Source: JAYZDP01 sp036337765 (lineage in GTDB: Bacteria > Acidobacteriota > Thermoanaerobaculia > Multivoradales > Multivoraceae). Taken from it: DNA of 8,728 bases. The notes under the pieces were generated by a model. It ran no database searches. It was not told the origin of the DNA and saw only the letters and a program-made list of their open reading frames with translations. Shown here piece after piece: positions 1 to 5,458 of this stretch (position 1 is its first letter; each line of letters opens with the position of its first letter). The position numbers and the translations under genes were made by a program. The stretch is taken from NCBI GenBank assembly GCA_036337765.1, contig JAYZDP010000047.1, positions 1 to 8,728 of the forward strand. The letters run 5' to 3'.

Positions 1-420
1 GGACAGAAGCACGGTTCGCTCGTCGGCGACGCCATCGCCATCCCCGTCGCGCACGAACAGCAGATCGGGTGGCGACGCCACCAGCAGACCTCCCCTGTAC
101 GGCATGATGGAGTCGGCCACCGCAAAGCCCTCGGCGAAAACCTCGCGGATCTCCCACCGGCCATCCCCGTCGCCGTCGCGCAGGCGCACGATCCGCCCCG
201 CCTCGTCGCGCAGCGGATAGCCCGGCATCTCGAGCACATAGGCGTCGCCCGACTCGTCGAACGCGAGATCGACCGGGTCGAAGACCTGCGGCTCGACAGC
301 GACCAGCTCGATACGGAAGTCGGGGTGGAGCCGGAAGGTCTCCAGATCGACCAGGCGCTCTTCGCCGCTGCGGCCGCAGCCGACGACCAGGATCGCGACG
401 GCGGCGGCCGCGCTCCTCAA
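1..420 (-). CDS. PVC-type membrane-bound dehydrogenase domain lipoprotein (3' end outside window)
   Basis: The 140 visible residues are the N-terminus of an exported beta-propeller protein of the PVC-type dehydrogenase family (TIGR02604-like, related to glucose/sorbosone dehydrogenases). Residues 1-15 form a short hydrophobic leader ending in LVVGC, a lipobox with C15 as the lipidated cysteine. Family landmarks follow: an F-x-L-x-PDF-x-IELVA-x-EP stretch (residues 29-44), DPVDLAFDESG (48-58), YVLEMPGYP (61-69), and two acidic DGDGDG loops (82-87 and 125-130) that resemble calcium-binding loops. The start is inferred to be TTG at 420-418. It overlaps the TGA of the Rieske gene as TTGA, and no in-frame ATG or GTG was found in the roughly 60 bases upstream that I checked. 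There is no clear Shine-Dalgarno site, so translation is probably coupled. Family members often end in a cytochrome c domain, which would lie outside the window. The substrate is unknown. Family assignment is fairly sure; the exact start is less so. Confidence 0.8.
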   Translation of the reverse strand, partial: MRSAAAAVAILVVGCGRSGEERLVDLETFRLHPDFRIELVAVEPQVFDPVDLAFDESGDAYVLEMPGYPLRDEAGRIVRLRDGDGDGRWEIREVFAEGFAVADSIMPYRGGLLVASPPDLLFVRDGDGDGVADERTVLLS

Positions 421-890
421 CCGCTCGTGCCCGCCACGGCACCGGCGGACGGAACCTCGATCACCAGGTACGCGCCGTCGCGCGTGATCTCGAAGGTCTC
501 GGCCACGTACGGCCCCTTGACCATGCCTGGCGCCGGCGGCGCATCGCGATCGAGCTCCGCCCCCTCGACCATGGCCACGTCGTAGGCGCGCACCGCGAGA
601 CGCTCGGGAAGACACCACGACTGACCGGTTCGGATCTGGAACTCCCAGCCGTGCCACGGGCAGGCCAGCACCTCTCGAGAGCCGTCGTAGTCGAACTCGC
701 CGGGGTGATCGGAGCGCAGCACTCCCCAGAGCTGCCCCTCGCACAGCGCGCCGCCCTGGTGCGGGCAGCGGTTCCGCAGCGCGAAGAATTCGCCGCCGAC
801 GTTGAAGATACCGATCGAGCGGCCATCGACGTCGACTATCTTGCGCTCGCCCGGCTCGATCTCCTCAGCCTCCGCGACGACAAACTTCAC
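417..890 (-). CDS. Rieske [2Fe-2S] domain protein, ferredoxin-like
   Basis: A 157-residue cytoplasmic protein that is essentially a single Rieske domain. The cluster ligands are visible as C42-P-H44 and C77-P-W-H80. The surrounding residues (NRCPHQGG and ACPWHGWEF) are typical of Rieske ferredoxins and Rieske oxygenase N-terminal domains. The spacing between the two ligand pairs is 32 residues, longer than the roughly 15-17 usual in small dioxygenase ferredoxins, because of an acidic insert at about 50-75. There is no mononuclear-iron catalytic domain, so it probably carries electrons or has a regulatory role; it is not an oxygenase by itself. The start is GTG at 890-888, with GGAGAGG four bases upstream. 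It lies 15 bp downstream of an amidohydrolase gene and overlaps the next gene by TTGA, which points to one operon. The Rieske domain is certain from the motifs; the redox partner is unknown. Confidence 0.93.
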   Translation of the reverse strand: MKFVVAEAEEIEPGERKIVDVDGRSIGIFNVGGEFFALRNRCPHQGGALCEGQLWGVLRSDHPGEFDYDGSREVLACPWHGWEFQIRTGQSWCLPERLAVRAYDVAMVEGAELDRDAPPAPGMVKGPYVAETFEITRDGAYLVIEVPSAGAVAGTSG

Positions 891-905
891 GGCGCCTCTC
901 CGCCG

Positions 906-2000
906 CTAGAGACCGTACAAAGTCGCCGCGTTGTCGTAACGGATGGCCTGTCGGGTCTCGGCCGGGAGACTGTTCGGCAGCACTAGATCCGGGTTATCGC
1001 CGTCCCAGTGCGGGTAGTCACTGGCGATCATGAGATGAGCGGCCATCGAGCCGAACTGCCCGATCAGACGCCCGAAGTCCTCGCTGCGCCGCGGCTCCTC
1101 GATCGGCTGTGTCGACACCCACAGGCGCTCGGCAACGATCTCCGATGGTGGCCGATCGAGATGCGGCACCTCTTCCCTGAGCAGCTCCCACGAGGAGTCG
1201 AGCCGCCACATCAGCGACGGGATCCAACCGAAGCCGTTCTCGACCGAGATGAGGTTGACCGGGAAGCGATCGAACACCCCCTCGACCACCAGGCTCGTGA
1301 CGTTGGCCTGAATCGCCTGCGGCGGGCCGGTGTGGTCCTCGATGTAGTACGACGCGTGCCCGGCGCCCGTAATCGGGTTGCCGTACATGCCGAAGGCGTG
1401 CGACGCCACGTGCAATCCGCCCTCGGCGCAGGCCTCGTAGACCGGCCAGTACTTGCGCCGACCCATCGGCTCCGCGACTCGACCCATGAAAAGTACCTGG
1501 ACAAATCGGGGGTCCTCCGACCTGCGACGGATCTCAGCCGCGGCGGCCTCCGGGTACTCCGGGTGGATGACCACCGAAGCGCGCAGGCGCGGCTCCGGAT
1601 CGAGCCACTTCTCGACCTGCCAATCGTTGGCGGCAGTCGCGATCGCTGCCCCGAGCTCGAGGTCGAGGGCCGATGAGGCTCCGGTCAGGGGATTCAGAAT
1701 GCCGTAGGCGACGTTGTACGGATCGAGAAAGTGCTCCGCCATGAAGCCGACCTCGGAGCCGGGCTTGCGGCCAGAAGGCGGCCGCGCCTCCTCGCGGTGG
1801 TCCATGAAGCGCGGGTAGTAGCCACTGTTGGGCGCACGCAGGCCGAAGGTGTCGAGCTGGTGGCGATGCCGCTCGGAGAGGTAGGGGTAGAGATCCTTGA
1901 TCGAGTCGAGCTCGTTGTGCAGATCGCAGTCGATGATCGCGGAACGCGCATCGCGCACAGCCGTCCCGGCCGCAGTGGTGCCTGCCTCGGTGCTTGTCAT
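906..2000 (-). CDS. amidohydrolase family protein (ACMSD-like, Amidohydro_2), copy A
   Basis: A 364-residue TIM-barrel metal-dependent hydrolase or decarboxylase of the amidohydrolase 2 family (PF04909-like). This family includes ACMSD and other decarboxylases or hydrolases acting on ring-cleavage products and aromatic acids. Likely metal or catalytic residues are D26-x-H28 (in IDCDLH) on the first strand, H201 (in ASHAFG), E254 (in ISVENGFGW) and D328 (in SDYPHWD). There is no signal peptide, so it should be cytoplasmic. The start is ATG at 2000-1998, preceded by AGGAGG (complement of 2008-2013) that overlaps the stop codon of the upstream paralogue. The gap between the two genes is 12 bp. 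It is clearly a paralogue of its upstream neighbour: both share a DWQ/EWQ-x-E-x-WL...EPRLR block, a VEGVFD block and a terminal LYG[LV]. The substrate cannot be read from the sequence; fold and family are secure. Confidence 0.92.
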   Translation of the reverse strand: MTSTEAGTTAAGTAVRDARSAIIDCDLHNELDSIKDLYPYLSERHRHQLDTFGLRAPNSGYYPRFMDHREEARPPSGRKPGSEVGFMAEHFLDPYNVAYGILNPLTGASSALDLELGAAIATAANDWQVEKWLDPEPRLRASVVIHPEYPEAAAAEIRRRSEDPRFVQVLFMGRVAEPMGRRKYWPVYEACAEGGLHVASHAFGMYGNPITGAGHASYYIEDHTGPPQAIQANVTSLVVEGVFDRFPVNLISVENGFGWIPSLMWRLDSSWELLREEVPHLDRPPSEIVAERLWVSTQPIEEPRRSEDFGRLIGQFGSMAAHLMIASDYPHWDGDNPDLVLPNSLPAETRQAIRYDNAATLYGL

Positions 2001-2012
2001 CGTCTCGCCTCC

Positions 2013-3056
2013 TCAGACACCGTACAGCTCTCGCGCATTCTCGCCCCTGATCTTACGCTGCAGCCCTTCGGGAAGGTGCGCCAGAAGGTCGGCCTCGACG
2101 TCGGAGGCGTGGCGGTGGGGGAAGTCGCTGGTGTAGAGCAACAGATCCTCCGACTCGAGCTGATCGACCACCTCGAGCAGCTGCTCGATCGTCGGCGGGG
2201 AGTCCAGCGGCTGGATGCCGAAGCGCACATGCTCGCGCACGTAGTCCGACGGCGGCCGACGAACCCACGGCACCAAGCGACGCAGGTTGCGCCACTCCTT
2301 GTCCATACGCCACAGGTGTGCCGGCAGCCAGGTGAAGCCCGACTCGAGAAACGCCACTCGCAGCTTTGGGTAGGCGTCGAAGACACCCTCGACGATCATG
2401 CTGGTGAGCTGGGTGGCGAAGACCTGGGCCATCGCCACGTACTGCTCGAGGTAGGTCGACGGCCAACCGGTCGGCGTCGGCGGCTGCACCGGCGCGCCGC
2501 CGAAGTGGACGCCCGCCACCAGTCCGCTGGACTCGATCGCCTCCCACAGCGGGTGGTAGAGCCGGCTACCCAGCGGGTGCTCGGTACGCACGGGTATCAG
2601 GACCTGGACAAAGCCCTCGCGCTCCGCCATGCGCTCGATCTCGGCGATGGCGAGAGTCGGAATCTGGATCGGCACCACGACCGAGCCGCGTAGGCGCGGC
2701 TCCTTCGCGAGCCACTCCTCGGCCTGCCACTCGTTGACGGCCGCCGAAAGTGCAGCCGCCACATCGGGGTTGTGGATCGAATCGACTGCATAGAGGCAGC
2801 TCGAGATCGCCACCTCCACCGCATCGGGATCCAACGATTCGGATCTCAGATCGTCGAGACCGGTTCCCACCGGCTCACCGCCATTCTCGCGAGACGGCCG
2901 CCGCGACATCGAGGCCCGGGTCGGGTGGTAGCGAATGACCGCACCGTTGTCGAGGCTCTGCTCGAAGTGCTCGACCCAGTTGGCCGCCAGGTACGGGTAG
3001 AGCGCTTGGAGCTTCGGGATCGCGACGTGAACGTCGGCGTCGATCGTAGCGGCCAT
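2013..3056 (-). CDS. amidohydrolase family protein (ACMSD-like, Amidohydro_2), copy B
   Basis: A 347-residue member of the same TIM-barrel family as the next gene and the first gene of this leftward operon. Likely metal or catalytic residues are D8-x-H10 (in IDADVH), H184 (in GVHFGG), E238 (in FLESGFTW) and D311 (in TSDFPHRH). The segment of about 40-80 is charged and differs from copy A, so the two enzymes may differ in substrate. I place the start at ATG 3056-3054, with GAGA six bases upstream and the D-x-H motif at residue 8, as is common in the family. An in-frame GTG at 3101-3099 would add 15 residues but has only a weak ribosome site. There is no signal peptide. Copies A and B may form a heteromeric enzyme or act on successive substrates; this is inference. 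Family is certain, start moderately so. Confidence 0.9.
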   Translation of the reverse strand: MAATIDADVHVAIPKLQALYPYLAANWVEHFEQSLDNGAVIRYHPTRASMSRRPSRENGGEPVGTGLDDLRSESLDPDAVEVAISSCLYAVDSIHNPDVAAALSAAVNEWQAEEWLAKEPRLRGSVVVPIQIPTLAIAEIERMAEREGFVQVLIPVRTEHPLGSRLYHPLWEAIESSGLVAGVHFGGAPVQPPTPTGWPSTYLEQYVAMAQVFATQLTSMIVEGVFDAYPKLRVAFLESGFTWLPAHLWRMDKEWRNLRRLVPWVRRPPSDYVREHVRFGIQPLDSPPTIEQLLEVVDQLESEDLLLYTSDFPHRHASDVEADLLAHLPEGLQRKIRGENARELYGV

Positions 3057-3147
3057 AACGGGTCTCGAAGAGTTGCCTATGGTACTCCCGATCACTTTCA
3101 CGCACTCTGAAGATCATGGCGTGGGCGGCGGCAAGCGATAGCGATCA

Positions 3148-3169
3148 GAAGGCTTGTCTCCTTGCCTTC
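3148..3169. promoter_or_regulatory. inverted repeat in divergent intergenic region
   Basis: GAAGGC (3148-3153) and GCCTTC (3164-3169) form a perfect 6-bp inverted repeat with a 10-base spacer. It sits in the 236-bp gap between the leftward amidohydrolase operon and the rightward thioredoxin-like gene. It could be an operator or a small hairpin, but a repeat this short is expected by chance about as often as not in a gap of this size. No convincing -35/-10 pair was found in the gap, and nothing else recognisable was seen there. Confidence 0.2.
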
Positions 3170-3280
3170 GAAAGCGCCGACAAATAGAGCGCGCACCCAC
3201 TACCCGCCGCTTTCAATCGCCATGGGGGCGCAACCGCGTCATTCGGGGGCACCTAAGAGTTGGCGTCGATGGGTCCGTCA

Positions 3281-3286
3281 GGGAGG
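3281..3286 (+). promoter_or_regulatory. Shine-Dalgarno site fixing the start at 3293
   Basis: GGGAGG lies six bases before ATG 3293. It is one of the clearest ribosome sites in the window and favours this ATG over the in-frame TTG at 3260, which would add 11 residues and has no ribosome site of this quality. Confidence 0.75.
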
Positions 3287-3292
3287 ACAGTG

Positions 3293-3631
3293 ATGCAGCG
3301 ACGCTGTATGGGTGGGATGGGTGTGGCGATGATGGTCCTTGGGGTGTCGGCGCCAGCCGCGCGTGCAGAGCTCGAGCGGATCCTGAACGAAGACCACGTG
3401 TTCGCGGCGCTGACGGAGAGCTTCGTCCCCCTGCATCTCGATATCACCCAGCTCAGCGCTCGCGACGAACAACTGCAGGCGAAGTACCGCGCACCCACGC
3501 TGCCAGCCGTCATCTTTGTCGACGCGTCCGGGTGGGAGCTCGGCCGCTGGGCCACGCAAGACTCGGCCGACGACGCCTTCCTCGCGCAGCTGAGACAGGT
3601 CGTCTCCACGCACCCGCTTCCGGGCCGATAA
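3293..3631 (+). CDS. thioredoxin-fold protein lacking the CxxC motif (DsbD C-terminal-like)
   Basis: A 112-residue protein with the pattern of the C-terminal thioredoxin domain of DsbD-type proteins: a helix at about 21-33, then DHVFAAL (34-40), FVPLHLDIT (44-52), an LQAKY helix end (61-65), the TLP turn with a probable cis-proline P71, and the strand AVIFVDASG (72-80). In DsbD the first helix begins at a CVAC-like active site. Aligned by eye, that position reads APAA (about residues 20-23), and the only cysteine in the protein is C5. The hydrophobic stretch 10-20 could be the first beta strand, or residues 1-25 (ending PAARA) could be a signal peptide. Either way disulfide chemistry by CxxC is excluded. 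It stands alone on the plus strand between two minus-strand units. Function is unknown: a redox-dead chaperone or binding domain, or a decayed fragment, are both possible. The fold call is by pattern only. Confidence 0.65.
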   Translation: MQRRCMGGMGVAMMVLGVSAPAARAELERILNEDHVFAALTESFVPLHLDITQLSARDEQLQAKYRAPTLPAVIFVDASGWELGRWATQDSADDAFLAQLRQVVSTHPLPGR

Positions 3632-3677
3632 GACCCGCCGGCACCCTGGCACTGCAAGCGGGGAGCCGCCCGGCGCA

Positions 3678-4007
3678 CTACGGTGGCTCGAAGTAGAGGT
3701 GCCAATGGTGCCTGCAGCCCGGGTTGAAGGCCGCCCCGCATGCCGGACAACGCGATTCGCAGCCGACGTACTCAGCGATCGTCAACTGGTGACCGCACTT
3801 TCCACAGAGCACGCCCTCCACGCCGGCGTCCGAGGCCGACCAAACCTGCGGGAAGTGGTCGGTGAGGGCCGCGTGGCACTCGAAGCACGGGTGCCAACGA
3901 TCGCAGCACTTGAAGCGCAACGCGATGACGTCGGTCGGCCCGCGGTAGTGGCCGCAGCGGGTCTCGGGATCGACGTCGATCCCGAAGACCGGGGGGCGCT
4001 CGGTCAA
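3678..4007 (-). CDS. CHY-type zinc-finger protein
   Basis: A 109-residue cysteine- and histidine-rich protein of the CHY zinc-finger family (PF05495-like), related to yeast Hot13 and to the N-terminal part of Pirh2. Numbered from the TTG start, probable zinc ligands are C18-x-H20-Y, C34-C35, H39, C41-x2-C44-H45, H51, C68-x2-C71, C87-x2-C90, C98, H100/H101 and H103. There is no signal peptide or membrane segment. I chose TTG 4007-4005 because it overlaps the TGA of the upstream hydrolase as TTGA and gives MTERPPVFGIDVDP, a natural start for this family just ahead of the first CxH. A GTG at 4034 would add nine residues within the upstream gene; no Shine-Dalgarno site favours either. It is the last gene of the right-hand unit. 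The function of bacterial members is not known; zinc handling or protein assembly is inference. Confidence 0.88.
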   Translation of the reverse strand: MTERPPVFGIDVDPETRCGHYRGPTDVIALRFKCCDRWHPCFECHAALTDHFPQVWSASDAGVEGVLCGKCGHQLTIAEYVGCESRCPACGAAFNPGCRHHWHLYFEPP

Positions 4008-5419
4008 GACGCTGGAAGCGACTCGGTTGCCCACTTCGCTGCGCCCTCGCGTAGCTGAGGCGCCTCTTCTGAGACCACAACACCCGCTTCCACCGACTTC
4101 GCGAGGGCCTGGTCGTACTTGGCGAGAAACGCGTCGCGATTCTTGTACAGCTTTCGCAGCTCGTCGGCGCTGAAGTCTTGAGCGTAGCCATACAGGAAAG
4201 CGAAGCGGCTGCCGCCCTGGACCGGCCGCCCGCGCCCGTTGTGCTCCGCAGTCGGCACCGCGATACCGGGCAGGCGAATGCCCCCCAGCGCGTTGCCCCG
4301 GTCATCGCGCTGGACCGCGTTGTCGGCGACTTCGATCAGAGGCATCGTTGGCGGTTCACTGCCCCTTGTCAGCCACACGTGCATGTGGCGGATGGCGGCG
4401 TTGTACGACGGCGTGTAGTCATGCCAGTTCGGGTGGTCCATACCGGGAGTGGAGCCAGCGGCCTCACGGGCCACACTCACGTGCGATGTTCCGGCGACCT
4501 CCCAAAAACGGTATCTCGAGGTGTCGGGCTGGCGAGCCGGGAAGTAGGGCAGGGTCTCGGTCTCGGAGTTGACGACGAAGACCGGGACATCGAGGTCCTC
4601 GCGCACCCTCGCGGACACTCGACTGCGCCTTCCGCCGGACTCGGGCCGATCGCTCGCGAAGGGCACGGGCGACGCGAAGTCGATGTATGGGAGGTAGCCG
4701 GCGAAGACCTTCTCGAGGTGATGAACGCCGTTGATGTAGGTGCGCAGCCTGGACGCCGACTGCGACGCGCCGGCGGCGACCAGCCGCTCGACTCCGAGCC
4801 CACCCATCGGGTCGGTGCCACCAGCGTTACGCTCGGGACCGATGACGCGAGCCGCCTGGGTGAAAATGTCGTAGGAGTAGGCGTCGCCCGGGTGCTCGAG
4901 GCTGCCGTAGCGCTCGGGATCCCACTGCTTGAGGCCAGCTGCATCGGGGCCCGGGAAGCCGTGGATGCCGATCTTCTGGGCCGAGACGCCAACCCAGGCA
5001 TAGCCTCGCAGGTACTCACCCTGCGCCGCGCTGACCGAGCCGAGCTCGCGACCCGCGGTGACGTTCTGCCAGTGCACGATGACCGTACCGTTGAAGTCGG
5101 CGTCGTCCTTTGGCCGGACGACCAGGATGCGCGACTTGTAGGGCACTGTCGCGGTCTCCTTCTCGGTCGTCCATTTCCCGTCGCTGGTGAGCTCCGACCC
5201 TTCGGCGAGTCGGTAGGCGCTGGCCGAGCCCTCGAGAAAGAACTCCTCGGTGACGTAGCCGAGGGGACCGACATCCTGGGTCGGTGCCGAGAAGGGCGCG
5301 CCGTGAACGCCACCCGTTATCGGACCGCTCAGAGTCGGTGAGTTGCCGGCCGCCGCGGACGATGCCATGAGGGCAATCGCCAAGACGGCCAGGGCGAAAC
5401 GAAGAGTGTGCGTTCTCAT
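4004..5419 (-). CDS. exported alpha/beta hydrolase domain protein (Abhydrolase_10-like)
   Basis: A 471-residue protein resembling the exported alpha/beta hydrolase domain family (PF20091-like). Residues 1-24 are a signal peptide with a hydrophobic core and an AAA cleavage site before GNSP, so it should act in the periplasm or outside. The nucleophile elbow is AAGASQSASRL with S219 as the likely nucleophile (GxSxS rather than GxSxG). It is followed by the TYINGVHH block (228-234) typical of the family. E286 (in VNSETETL) and H313 (in EVAGTSHVS) are the likely acid and base. The ATG start at 5419 has GAGGAGA (complement of 5424-5430) four bases upstream. It lies 39 bp downstream of the PQQ dehydrogenase, consistent with one transcript, and overlaps the CHY gene. 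Esterase, lactonase or similar activity is expected; the substrate is unknown. Confidence 0.88.
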   Translation of the reverse strand: MRTHTLRFALAVLAIALMASSAAAGNSPTLSGPITGGVHGAPFSAPTQDVGPLGYVTEEFFLEGSASAYRLAEGSELTSDGKWTTEKETATVPYKSRILVVRPKDDADFNGTVIVHWQNVTAGRELGSVSAAQGEYLRGYAWVGVSAQKIGIHGFPGPDAAGLKQWDPERYGSLEHPGDAYSYDIFTQAARVIGPERNAGGTDPMGGLGVERLVAAGASQSASRLRTYINGVHHLEKVFAGYLPYIDFASPVPFASDRPESGGRRSRVSARVREDLDVPVFVVNSETETLPYFPARQPDTSRYRFWEVAGTSHVSVAREAAGSTPGMDHPNWHDYTPSYNAAIRHMHVWLTRGSEPPTMPLIEVADNAVQRDDRGNALGGIRLPGIAVPTAEHNGRGRPVQGGSRFAFLYGYAQDFSADELRKLYKNRDAFLAKYDQALAKSVEAGVVVSEEAPQLREGAAKWATESLPAS

Positions 5420-5458
5420 TGTGTCTCCTCTACCTTGTCGATGCCGATGCCGTCGCGA

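Noticed and set aside
1731..2693. 320-residue plus-strand open frame
   Set aside because: It is antisense to both amidohydrolases and rich in Arg, His and Val with no domain pattern.
3057..3101. Longer start (GTG 3101) for amidohydrolase copy B
   Set aside because: The extra 15 residues have no family feature and the ribosome site is weak. It is kept only as an alternative because copy A also has a leader of about 20 residues before its metal motif.
3636..3675. CGCCGG/CCGGCG inverted repeat in the convergent gap, possible two-way terminator
   Set aside because: The stem is 6 bp with a 28-base loop and no T run on either side, too weak to call.
3154..3696. 180-residue plus-strand frame overlapping the thioredoxin-like gene
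   Set aside because: The composition is Arg-rich and low in pattern, and it lacks a good ribosome site. The other frame has GGGAGG, a thioredoxin-fold pattern and a sensible end.
4178..5341. 387-residue plus-strand open frame
   Set aside because: It is antisense to the exported hydrolase gene, whose signal peptide and nucleophile motif are clear. Long antisense frames are expected at this GC content, and no family motif is visible.
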